Assembly: GCA_045585955.1 (NCBI GenBank) | Contig: JAZMZK010000013.1 | Coordinates: 1-9,462, forward strand | DNA: 9,462 nucleotides | Source of the DNA: SIG78 sp045585955 | Lineage (GTDB): Bacteria > Verrucomicrobiota > Lentisphaeria > Victivallales > Victivallaceae | Direction of reading: 5' to 3' | In this document: one piece after another, positions 1 to 6,404 of the stretch | How positions within the stretch are numbered: position 1 is the first letter of the stretch | How the letters are laid out: every line of letters starts with the position of its first letter | The notes under the pieces: generated by a model | What the model was told of the DNA's origin: nothing | Database searches by the model: none | Seen by the model: only the letters and a program-made list of their open reading frames with translations | Translations under genes and position numbers: made by a program

Positions 1-4
1 AAAC

Positions 5-54
5 AGGGGCTTTGCAACCTTTTATGAGGTTTTGCAACACCCCCTTTAATTTTT
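5..54 (+). terminator. Imperfect hairpin with T-rich tail, possible terminator of a gene left of the window
   Basis: AGGGG (5-9) can pair with CCCCT (41-45), TTGCAA (12-17) with TTGCAA (32-37), and CCT (18-20) with AGG (27-29), with small bulges. The right arm runs into TTTAATTTTT (45-54), so on the plus strand it resembles an intrinsic terminator for a gene entering from the left. There is no clear T-tract on the minus strand inside the window, so it is less convincing as the terminator of the regulator that ends at 109. The rest of 55-108 shows no other recognisable element. Confidence 0.4.
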
Positions 55-108
55 GAAAAAATTGCTTCAACATCTGCTCTGTTTATCAACCGATGCTGGG
101 TTCAGTGT

Positions 109-678
109 TTATTTTTTCTGGGAATAAGTTACCAGTGCTCTGGCAAAGTCACAGCCCGGTGCCAGCTTTACCCGGTGGGGGAGATTGGCTCTTAAATAGA
201 TGGTTTGCCCGGCTTTCAGCAGTTCCGGAGCGGCTTTGCCTTCAATATAAAACTCCACACTGCCGGTAAGCAACACATAAAATTCTTCGGTATCGTGCAT
301 CAGAAGCGGCCGCTCTTCGCTGCATTTGCGGTACTCAATAATGAATGGCTCCAGCAATCTGCCCACTTGTTCGTAAGCCAATGCCAGATACCGCATTCCG
401 TAACGCTCGTTGTCGTTGCGGAAAATCTCTTCGCCGGAATCCACCGAACCAACTGTGTACTCCGGTATTTGGGGATCCTTGCTCAAAATAGCCGCCAGCG
501 GCACACCCAATGCCGCACTTATAGCGTTGAGTGCCTTCAAAGAAGGGGTGATCCGGAAGTTTTCCACCTGCGAGATGAACCCTTTGGAAAAACCGCTCTT
601 TTTAGCCAGCATTTCCACAGTAAGATTCTGCTGGAGCCGCAAGTTGCGGATCGCCTGCGATATTTCCAATAAATCCAT
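109..678 (-). CDS. XRE-family transcription regulator with C-terminal cupin domain
   Basis: The protein is 189 aa, the usual size for HTH_3 plus cupin_2 regulators (PuuR-like architecture). Residues 7-62 form the XRE helix-turn-helix, including the segment SGFSKGFISQVENFRITPS typical of the recognition helix. Residues about 105-186 form the cupin barrel, with H128, E131/E132 and the later PH pair (P167-H168) of the conserved motifs. Only one His of the usual HxH metal pair is present, so metal binding is uncertain. Family members sense a small metabolite through the cupin and bind DNA as dimers. The gene is divergent from the dehydrogenase at 952, which makes that gene its likeliest target; this is inference from position. 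The ATG at 678 is preceded on the minus strand by an AGAGAG ribosome-binding site. The ligand cannot be predicted. Confidence 0.9.
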   Translation of the reverse strand: MDLLEISQAIRNLRLQQNLTVEMLAKKSGFSKGFISQVENFRITPSLKALNAISAALGVPLAAILSKDPQIPEYTVGSVDSGEEIFRNDNERYGMRYLALAYEQVGRLLEPFIIEYRKCSEERPLLMHDTEEFYVLLTGSVEFYIEGKAAPELLKAGQTIYLRANLPHRVKLAPGCDFARALVTYSQKK

Positions 679-727
679 TTATAATACTCTCTTTTCTAAT
701 CGTTCACTTCCGGAATAAATCACTCTA

Positions 728-755
728 AATATAACCCTATAATAGCTTTTTTCAA
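728..755 (-). promoter_or_regulatory. Sigma70-type promoter of the XRE-cupin regulator
   Basis: Read on the minus strand, TTGAAA (755-750) is followed after 16 nt by TATATT (733-728). Transcription would start near 721, giving a leader of about 42 nt before the ATG at 678. This is the only convincing -35/-10 pair seen upstream of the regulator. Confidence 0.55.
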
Positions 756-783
756 GAAAAAAATTAAATTTTTACAAAACAGT

Positions 784-812
784 TTGACAAAGTTAAACTT
801 GTGGTATATATT
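784..812 (+). promoter_or_regulatory. Sigma70-type promoter of the Ldh2-family dehydrogenase
   Basis: TTGACA (784-789) and TATATT (807-812) are separated by exactly 17 nt, a near-consensus housekeeping promoter. The expected start is near 819, leaving a leader of about 130 nt before the ATG at 952. Such a strong core promoter next to several symmetric sequences suggests control by repression. Confidence 0.75.
790..800 (+). promoter_or_regulatory. Candidate operator palindrome in the -35/-10 spacer
   Basis: AAGTT-A-AACTT is a perfect 5-1-5 palindrome lying wholly between the -35 and -10 boxes of the dehydrogenase promoter. A dimeric repressor bound here would exclude RNA polymerase. The divergently encoded XRE-cupin protein is the obvious candidate; that link is inference. 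Confidence 0.45.
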
Positions 813-833
813 TTACTAAACATTTTACTAAAC
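810..833 (+). repeat. Tandem 12-bp direct repeat at the dehydrogenase transcription start
   Basis: ATTTTACTAAAC occurs twice without a gap (810-821 and 822-833). The first copy overlaps the -10 box and the second lies just after the predicted start at about 819. Directly repeated sites one helical turn apart (12 bp) at a start site suggest cooperative binding of a regulator, although a chance AT-rich duplication is possible. Confidence 0.6.
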
Positions 834-901
834 AAGCATTAAAAACCGGCAAAAAAGCCCCAATACAAGTTGGAAAAATTTGATTTTTGACCATTGAGTT
901 A

Positions 902-917
902 TACTTTAAATAAAGTA
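902..917 (+). promoter_or_regulatory. 16-bp AT-rich palindrome in the dehydrogenase leader
   Basis: TACTTTA-AA-TAAAGTA is a perfect palindrome about 35 nt upstream of the start codon. It could be an operator in the transcribed leader or a weak RNA hairpin. The remaining 834-901 and 918-938 are AT-rich with nothing else recognisable. Confidence 0.35.
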
Positions 918-951
918 AATACAACCAACAACCAATATAAGGATCTTTCTT

Positions 952-2067
952 ATGTCAGAAAAAATTTATTACATTGACTTTGAAACTCTCGAAAGTTTCA
1001 TGCGTGATGTCTTCATCGCCTCCGGCGTTCCTGCCGAAGATGCCAAACTCTGTGCCAATGTGCTGATCACTGCCGACAAGCTGGGTATCGACTCCCACGG
1101 TATCGGACGGCTCAAGCCCATTTACATCGACCGCATCCGTGACGGCATCCAGAAGCCGGTCACTGAAGTTGAATGGGTCCGCAAAGGTCCCGCCACAGCA
1201 GTTATCGATGCCCACGACGGTATGGGTATGGTGGCAGCCAAAGCCGCTATGGATTACGCCATGGATGCTGCGGAAAAGTTCGGTCTGGGTATGACAGTTG
1301 TGCGTAACAGCACCCACTTCGGCATTGCCGGATACTACCCCCTGATGGCGGTCAAAAAGAACATGATCGGTATTTGCGGCACCAACGCCCGCCCCTCCAT
1401 TGCCCCCACATTCGGCGTGGAAAACATGCTGGGCACCAACCCGCTGACTTTTGCCATTCCCACCGATGAAGAATTCCCCTTCTTCCTGGACTGTGCCACC
1501 AGTGTCAGCCAGCGGGGCAAGATCGAAGTTTACGCCCGTGAAGGCAAAGAACTGCCTCCCGGCTGGGTGATCGACAGCGAAGGCAACACCCGTACCGATA
1601 CTGAACAGATCCTGATCGACCTGGTCAAAGGTACTGCGGCATTGACTCCCCTTGGCGGTCTGGGCGAAGAAACTGCCGGGTTCAAGGGTTACGGTTATGC
1701 TACGGTGGTGGAAATTTTGAGTGCCGCCTTGCAGCAGGGCAGCTTCCTCAAAGGTCTGCTGGGCTTCTCGCCGGAAGGCAAAAAGCAGCCCTATCACCTG
1801 GGTCACTTCTTTATTGCGATCAATGTGGAAGCGTTTTGCGATGCGGCAGACTTCAAAAAGACCACCGGCGACATCCTGCGTGATCTGCGTGCCAGCCGCA
1901 AGGCTCCGGGCTGTGACCGCATTTACACTGCCGGCGAAAAAGAATACATTGCCTATCAGGAACGCAGCGTAAAGGGTGTACCCGTGAACGAAGCGTTGCA
2001 GAAGGTCATGATCCAGCTCAAGAAAGAGTGCAAACTCGATCAGTACGATCTGCCCTTCGATTGCTGA
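952..2067 (+). CDS. Malate/L-lactate dehydrogenase (Ldh2) family NAD(P)H-dependent oxidoreductase
   Basis: The 371-aa protein is full length for the Ldh2 family (PF02615), which includes malate, sulfolactate, ureidoglycolate and 2,3-diketo-L-gulonate dehydrogenases. These soluble enzymes interconvert 2-hydroxy and 2-keto acids with NAD(P)(H) through a non-Rossmann fold. Visible family motifs are GIDSHGIGRL (residues 45-54, with H49), RNSTHFG (118-124, with H122), GTNP (161-164) and FKGYGYA (244-250). The ATG at 952 is preceded by AAGGA at 939-943, 8 nt away, which supports this start. The gene stands alone between its own promoter and a terminator and is divergent from the XRE-cupin regulator, so it is probably inducible. 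The family does not reveal the substrate; L-lactate, malate or a sugar-derived keto acid are all possible. Confidence 0.92.
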   Translation: MSEKIYYIDFETLESFMRDVFIASGVPAEDAKLCANVLITADKLGIDSHGIGRLKPIYIDRIRDGIQKPVTEVEWVRKGPATAVIDAHDGMGMVAAKAAMDYAMDAAEKFGLGMTVVRNSTHFGIAGYYPLMAVKKNMIGICGTNARPSIAPTFGVENMLGTNPLTFAIPTDEEFPFFLDCATSVSQRGKIEVYAREGKELPPGWVIDSEGNTRTDTEQILIDLVKGTAALTPLGGLGEETAGFKGYGYATVVEILSAALQQGSFLKGLLGFSPEGKKQPYHLGHFFIAINVEAFCDAADFKKTTGDILRDLRASRKAPGCDRIYTAGEKEYIAYQERSVKGVPVNEALQKVMIQLKKECKLDQYDLPFDC

Positions 2068-2180
2068 AAAATTTGGTAAATTTGCAGTTTCTGACCGCAA
2101 AGGCAAGCTTTCAGCCAATGGCAAATCATTTCGCTATCTGAAAATAACAGCTTGCGGCTGCTGACAGATTATAAAAACCC

Positions 2181-2219
2181 AGAGAATTGCTTGAACAATA
2201 TCAGGCAATTCTCTTTTTT
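2181..2219 (+). terminator. Strong intrinsic terminator of the dehydrogenase gene
   Basis: AGAGAATTGC (2181-2190) pairs perfectly with GCAATTCTCT (2205-2214). Four more pairs (one of them G-T) extend the stem to 14 bp, around a 6-nt loop at 2195-2200. A run of six T (2214-2219) begins at the stem end. The preceding 2068-2180 contains no gene, and 2220-2296 is AT-rich spacer before the next promoter. Confidence 0.9.
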
Positions 2220-2296
2220 ATAAGATGATTTAAGGATTTTCCGGGATAAATCTTCACAAAAATAGTATAAACCGCTTTCTTTATTTACCTTATCCC

Positions 2297-2325
2297 TTGA
2301 CAATCGCTGTAAAATATTGTATATT
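2297..2325 (+). promoter_or_regulatory. Sigma70-type promoter of the four-gene secreted-protein operon
   Basis: TTGACA (2297-2302), a 17-nt spacer and TATATT (2320-2325) give the same box sequences and spacing as the dehydrogenase promoter. The start would be near 2332, leaving a leader of about 185-220 nt. The start of the leader can form a 7-bp hairpin (TGCAAAT 2340-2346 with ATTTGCA 2357-2363). A second, weaker -10-like TATATT lies at 2490-2495 without a good -35 box. Confidence 0.75.
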
Positions 2326-2371
2326 ATTAAGAGTGCATATGCAAATAACTGGAAAAATTTGCAGATTGCTT

Positions 2372-2395
2372 CGCATAATATCTATTATGTGAAGT
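2372..2395 (+). promoter_or_regulatory. Operator-like palindrome, left copy of an inverted pair
   Basis: The core CATAATA-TC-TATTATG (2374-2389) is a perfect 7-2-7 palindrome. The full 24 bp, including asymmetric flanks, recurs exactly in inverted orientation at 2499-2522. It lies about 40-60 nt downstream of the predicted transcription start, a place suited to a roadblock repressor or one half of a repression loop. Confidence 0.65.
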
Positions 2396-2498
2396 CCTTG
2401 AGCTTGAAAAGCAGTTTTTCTTCATAAAAACAACCCTTTCTTTTTTTATTGTTTTGTATTTAATTTGTTTGTTTTCAATGTGTTAAAAATATATTACC

Positions 2499-2522
2499 AC
2501 TTCACATAATAGATATTATGCG
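2499..2522 (-). promoter_or_regulatory. Operator-like palindrome, right copy, overlapping the upstream ATG
   Basis: This is an exact inverted copy of 2372-2395; its core CATAATA-GA-TATTATG spans 2505-2520. Centre-to-centre distance to the left copy is 131 bp. The last three core bases are the ATG at 2518, the only ATG near the beginning of the pilin-like gene. It also falls at the start expected from the weak -10-like box at 2490-2495. In RNA the two copies could pair into a 24-bp stem enclosing about 100 nt. Confidence 0.65.
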
Positions 2523-2549
2523 TCGTCACCTCATTTTACTCTCATTGAA

Positions 2550-3236
2550 TTGCTGGTAGTGATCGCCATCATTGCCATCTTGGCATCAATGCTTTTGCAC
2601 GCACTTTCAGCAGCCCGGGAGCGTGCCAGAATCAGCAACTGCATTGGCAAACTCAAGCAGATCGGTCAAGCAGTTATCATGTATGCCGATGACAACGAAG
2701 GCTGGCGTCCTGTGACCAATGTCACAAAAGTCGATGAAACGACTTACGGCAACATCGTCGCAAGTCAGGGCGTAAGTGCTCTTGACTCTGGTACTATGGG
2801 TCAATATTTTGGCGAAGAACATGTTTCCGGTGAATCCGGGGCGGCAAATAAAGAACGCTATATGGAGGTTTTCTGGCGTTGTCCGTCGGATAATGTCAAT
2901 ATCAACACCGACTCCAAAGGCAACCGGAAAGTTGGCTTGTCCAGTTATCAGGGAATTTATCTGGGACAGGCTTCAGTTGCCAGTATTTGGGGGGCAACTG
3001 CCGACAAAAAAGAACATCAACACAACCATAACAGCTGCAACCCCAACAATAAACTCTACTTGGATTACGGGCTTTCGTGGCAGAAGACTGAAACAGGAAT
3101 TCCGCCGATGCCCAACCATGAAAACACGCTCAATATGCTTGCTTGGGGCGGGCATGTGGTAAGTCTGGTGCTGCCCACCAAAACTGTTGACGGCGGCAAG
3201 TGGGCTAAAGCTATACCATGGATGGATTTGCAATAA
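2550..3236 (+). CDS. Pilin/pseudopilin-like protein with prepilin-type N-terminal motif; start unresolved, possibly frameshifted
   Basis: The frame reads FTLIELLVVIAIIAILASMLL from 2535, the processing and methylation motif of type IV pilin and type II secretion pseudopilins, followed by AARERARISNCIGKLKQIGQAVIMYADDNEGW. This gives a membrane-anchored N-terminal helix and an extracytoplasmic globular domain. Near the C terminus HENTLNMLAWGG fits the H-x9-DG motif common in PVC pilin-like proteins, but with G for D. MLLHAL replaces the usual MLLPAL. The first common start codon in frame is TTG at 2550, which would remove the FTLIE processing site, so it is unlikely to be the true start. The frame is open back to 2487 with no ATG; the ATG at 2518 is one base out of frame and stops after 13 codons. 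A single-base deletion between 2518 and 2535, an ATT start at 2493, or a sequencing error are the options. The gene leads an operon for secreted carbohydrate-binding proteins; its exact role is unknown. Confidence 0.75.
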   Translation: MLVVIAIIAILASMLLHALSAARERARISNCIGKLKQIGQAVIMYADDNEGWRPVTNVTKVDETTYGNIVASQGVSALDSGTMGQYFGEEHVSGESGAANKERYMEVFWRCPSDNVNINTDSKGNRKVGLSSYQGIYLGQASVASIWGATADKKEHQHNHNSCNPNNKLYLDYGLSWQKTETGIPPMPNHENTLNMLAWGGHVVSLVLPTKTVDGGKWAKAIPWMDLQ

Positions 3237-3264
3237 TTTTATTTATACAAACTCTTGAAAAAAA

Positions 3265-5133
3265 ATGAAAAGTATTCTCAAACTTTCTCTGATGGCGGCA
3301 GTTTCGGCAACTGTTTTGTCGGCTGCTGATTTGCCTTACATCGCTCCCGAAGCGGTGAAACCTTTGAAGATCCAAAGCAAAATCACTCCCGGCGGTGCCG
3401 TGGAGGTCAAACTGGGCAAAAGCAGCTATGTAGTCAATGCTGATTTTTCGCTCCAGCCCGGCTGGGCAAAGCTCAAAGCTGACAAGGCCGAAGGTTTTAC
3501 CAGCTTCAAAGTTACCGGCAACAAACTCACTGCTGCCGGTAAAGATTTCAAGCTCGAGCGAACCATCAAAAATGTTGCCGAAGCTGTGGTGGTCACCGAC
3601 CGTATCACCAATATTGGCAAAGAAGACTTGCCCTTTATGTACCGGCAATATTGCCAGTATAAGACCAAGCTCAAAGAGTACCGGCTCTGCGGCTACCGTA
3701 TCTACGGCCGCCGGGGCAACGGCTCCAGCAGCATCAACTGCACGGCGATCATGATGCCCCCGGCCGGTGGCTCGGTGGGTTTGCTGGCACTCAACGATGT
3801 ATTCCGGGTGCATTTCCGGGCTTTTGCCGCCAAAGGCTTGTACGGTATCGGCGACGATAATCTGATCATCAAACCCGGCGTAACGCAGGAAATGAGCTTT
3901 GCCATTTTCCCCTCCGCCAAGAGCGATTATTACAGTCAGGTAAATGCCATGCGGCGTTTTCTGGGGGTGAATTACGAACTTGCCCGTGGTTTTGCATTTC
4001 TTTCGCCCAACCCGCCCAATGTCCGGACTTTTACCCCCGGCATTGACCGTATCGGCAAACACGACAGCGTGGAAACCATCCGCGAATGGCTCAACAACAA
4101 ATCTGCGGGCATGGCTTCCGCCGGTGCCGTCAAACAGAATGGCGAATTGAGCCACGGCTCGGCATGGGTAAAGACTGCCAAACCGGATATCCACAAAGAA
4201 TTTTACCAAAAAGTCCGTGCCGCCAAGCCGGATATTATGGTATTGCACTACTATCACAGCTATATTGATGTAAAAAGCCACATGGACAGCGGTTTTGATG
4301 ATGCCAAAACCCTCAAGCCCAATGGCGAACAAGCCGACTACCGCAACCCCAATCTGCCTTTGTTCTTTACCGTGGAAGGCAGCAAGTGGAGCCAGATGCA
4401 GGAAGGTCGTCTGGAACGCTTGCGTACCGAATTCGGCGTGGATGGTATCTTCTGGGATGAGTTCCCGCAAAGTGCCAGCAAATACCACTTTGGCGAACCG
4501 TGGGACGGCGTTTCCGGCGACATCCACCCCCGCACCCACAAGATCACCAAACGCAAGAGTTCCATTGCCTTGATGACTCTGCCCTGGCGTAAACGCATGG
4601 TGGAAAACTTTGCCAAAAACAAGCTCTTTCTGGTCGCCAACGGCGGCGGCGGTCACACCCGCACCATGACCGAACTCTTTATCAAAAATAAATACACCGC
4701 CTTTATGGAAACCGGCGGTATTGCCAACTTGCACAACACTCATTTGTTCACCCCCATCGGGCTGGGCGACCATTTGACCGAACGCAGCGAAGTGGATTGC
4801 TACCGCAATCAGGTGCGCCATCTGGACTACGGCAGTTTGTATTACTACTATCACCAGCAGGTGGAACCCTTCACCCACCCCACACTGGCGCAGTATATGT
4901 ACCCCATAACTCCGGTGGAACTGCATGAAGGGTATATTATCGGCAAAGAACGAATCCTGACCAACCGCTCCGGCTATTACAGCTTTGGCGGCAACGAAAA
5001 AGCCGAACTGCATTTCTTCGATGCCAACGGCAAAGAAGTGAAACGCCCGGCTGAAAAAGTGGTCAAAAACAGCAAAACCTACTACAAGGTAGTATTGGCA
5101 GAAAACGAATCCTGTGCGATCGTCAAAAAATAA
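3265..5133 (+). CDS. Secreted probable glycoside-hydrolase-like protein (beta-sandwich plus TIM-barrel-like domain)
   Basis: The 622-aa protein starts with a typical signal peptide (MKSILKLSLMAAVSATVLSAADLP, split here as MKSILKLSLM plus AAVSATVLSA, cleavage near residue 20), so it is exported. Residues about 30-225 look like a beta-sandwich, including DRITNIGKEDLPFMYRQ (112-128). Residues about 250-550 resemble a (beta/alpha)8 barrel: PDIMVLHYYHSY (322-333) and FGVDGIFWDEF (390-400), where D398-E399 sit at the end of a predicted strand as in many retaining glycosidases, then LFLVANGGGG (454-463) and AFMETGG (479-485). The tail (560-622) looks like a small beta domain. No named GH family is recognised with certainty, so catalysis is inferred from the fold and the acidic residues. 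It starts 28 bp after the pilin-like gene with no clear Shine-Dalgarno site and is followed by two binding-module genes. It could also be a non-catalytic relative. Confidence 0.8.
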   Translation: MKSILKLSLMAAVSATVLSAADLPYIAPEAVKPLKIQSKITPGGAVEVKLGKSSYVVNADFSLQPGWAKLKADKAEGFTSFKVTGNKLTAAGKDFKLERTIKNVAEAVVVTDRITNIGKEDLPFMYRQYCQYKTKLKEYRLCGYRIYGRRGNGSSSINCTAIMMPPAGGSVGLLALNDVFRVHFRAFAAKGLYGIGDDNLIIKPGVTQEMSFAIFPSAKSDYYSQVNAMRRFLGVNYELARGFAFLSPNPPNVRTFTPGIDRIGKHDSVETIREWLNNKSAGMASAGAVKQNGELSHGSAWVKTAKPDIHKEFYQKVRAAKPDIMVLHYYHSYIDVKSHMDSGFDDAKTLKPNGEQADYRNPNLPLFFTVEGSKWSQMQEGRLERLRTEFGVDGIFWDEFPQSASKYHFGEPWDGVSGDIHPRTHKITKRKSSIALMTLPWRKRMVENFAKNKLFLVANGGGGHTRTMTELFIKNKYTAFMETGGIANLHNTHLFTPIGLGDHLTERSEVDCYRNQVRHLDYGSLYYYYHQQVEPFTHPTLAQYMYPITPVELHEGYIIGKERILTNRSGYYSFGGNEKAELHFFDANGKEVKRPAEKVVKNSKTYYKVVLAENESCAIVKK

Positions 5134-5147
5134 TTGAGAGGTAAACT

Positions 5148-6404
5148 ATGTATAAATTTGCATTTGCAGCAGTTGCAGCGGCATTGACCTTTTCGGCAAC
5201 GGCTGTGGAAATAAATGTAGCCAGTGAACCGGCTCTGCCCGCAGCCAACATGGTAAAAAACGGCTCTTTTGAAGAAGCCAATCCGCTGCTTTGGCGGAAT
5301 CTCGGCGGCAATGCCGAATTTATAACCGATGCAGCCCGCAACAACGGCAAAGTTGCCAAGATTACCGGCGATCCGGCGAAAAGCCCCAATCTTTATCAGA
5401 GTTTATCTGCCAGACACATCAAAGCCGGCGATCCGGTGTATGTGCGTTTTTCCGCTAAAAATGAGGGCTGCGATCTGGATAAAAAACCCGCCTCTATGGC
5501 ATGGCAAGCTTACATGCTCAATGGTAAACGCCCATATCTGCCCAGCATTTCCCTGCCCCGGGAAGAGTACGGTTGGACAACCTTTGAACATGTTATCAAA
5601 TCCCCCGGCGACATGCGTGATATAAGCTTTTATCTTTGCTACTACAAGCAGGAAGGCTTTCAGTTTTACGACGATGTCTATGTGCAGGGCGGTACCACTG
5701 ATTTGAAGATCGAAGTCAAGGGCAATGATCTTAAAAATATCAAAGTCCGCCACAGCGTTACCGGTACTGTGCTCAACGAAGCGATCAAGGGCAATGCTTT
5801 CAGCAAAACCATCAAGGTACCCTATTTCGGCAGTTATGCTGTGGAAGTGACCGACAGCAAAGGCGTGCGTACCAGCAAGCTCTATCCGGAGAATGTGGAT
5901 GCCAACCGCTCCGGCGAAAACATCACCCCCCTGGTTGCCTGCAAGCGGATCAATCTTGCCAGTGCCAAGCCGGAAAGTCTGAGCTTTGAGCTGCCCGCCG
6001 CAGCCAAAGGCAAAAAAGTTTTTCTGGAATTCTCTGCCCGCTGCAATCAGCTCAACCCGGTTGCCGGTTATACAGCCATGCTCAAAGTTTCGGTCAACGG
6101 CAAAGTCTGCCGGGCTGCCGAACTGGTCAAGCCCATGAACCGCAGCAAAACCGCCAGCGGCGGCGAAATGATCTTTACCCGCAACAACGGTTATGTAGTT
6201 TATTACAGCAACGCCTGTTACGGCATCAGCGAAGACAGCGGCTACTGCCCGGTAAGCCTGCCCGACCGGAATCCCTTCAACTTCAAGCTTGATGTAACCA
6301 AGCTGGTGAAAGAAGGCATGAACACGCTCAAATTGGAAAATGTGCTGCCCCCCCGCATGAAGCGTGAAGTTTATGTAGATAATCTGGTATTGGTGACCGA
6401 ATGA
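5148..6404 (+). CDS. Secreted carbohydrate-binding protein with CBM4/9-like N-terminal module
   Basis: The 418-aa protein begins with a signal peptide (MYKFAFAAVAAALTFSATAV, cleavage near residue 19-20). Residues about 33-180 match a CBM4/9-type jelly roll: NMVKNGSFEEANPLLWRN at the start (34-51), the YVRFSAKNEG strand (98-107), and FQFYDDVYVQGG (171-182) closing the module. Residues about 183-250 form a short beta-rich linker domain. Residues about 285-418 look like a second jelly roll ending in FKLDVTKLVKEGMNTLKLEN, similar to sugar-binding domains appended to glycosidases. No catalytic domain is apparent. It lies 14 bp after the hydrolase-like gene with a good GAGAGG ribosome site at 5136-5141, 6 nt from the ATG, and overlaps the next gene by 4 bp. 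The probable role is to hold a glycan at or outside the cell surface; the ligand is unknown. Confidence 0.82.
   Translation: MYKFAFAAVAAALTFSATAVEINVASEPALPAANMVKNGSFEEANPLLWRNLGGNAEFITDAARNNGKVAKITGDPAKSPNLYQSLSARHIKAGDPVYVRFSAKNEGCDLDKKPASMAWQAYMLNGKRPYLPSISLPREEYGWTTFEHVIKSPGDMRDISFYLCYYKQEGFQFYDDVYVQGGTTDLKIEVKGNDLKNIKVRHSVTGTVLNEAIKGNAFSKTIKVPYFGSYAVEVTDSKGVRTSKLYPENVDANRSGENITPLVACKRINLASAKPESLSFELPAAAKGKKVFLEFSARCNQLNPVAGYTAMLKVSVNGKVCRAAELVKPMNRSKTASGGEMIFTRNNGYVVYYSNACYGISEDSGYCPVSLPDRNPFNFKLDVTKLVKEGMNTLKLENVLPPRMKREVYVDNLVLVTE

Noticed and set aside
5..54. CRISPR-like repeats (two TTTGCAAC copies at the left edge)
   Set aside because: Only two short copies, 12 nt apart, that pair with each other as hairpin arms; no spacer periodicity.
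205..672. 155-aa plus-strand frame opposite the XRE-cupin regulator
   Set aside because: Shadow of a clear regulator; no motif of its own.
955..2124. 389-aa open frame on the minus strand opposite the dehydrogenase
   Set aside because: It is exactly antisense to a full-length, motif-complete Ldh2 gene; its translation shows no domain, and long antisense frames are common opposite GC-biased codons.
2499..2522. Phage attachment site or invertible-segment ends formed by the 24-bp inverted pair
   Set aside because: No recombinase or integrase gene is nearby, and the enclosed segment of about 100 bp holds no promoter strong enough to make inversion meaningful; the internal palindromes favour operators.
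2518..2535. Programmed -1 frameshifting from the ATG at 2518 into the pilin frame
   Set aside because: No slippery heptamer fits: shifting back would place ATT- and TTA-reading tRNAs on CAT and TTT. A deletion or a non-canonical start is simpler.
3211..5013. 600-aa open frame on the minus strand opposite the hydrolase-like gene
   Set aside because: Its translation has no recognisable motif, whereas the plus strand has a signal peptide, barrel motifs and operon spacing.
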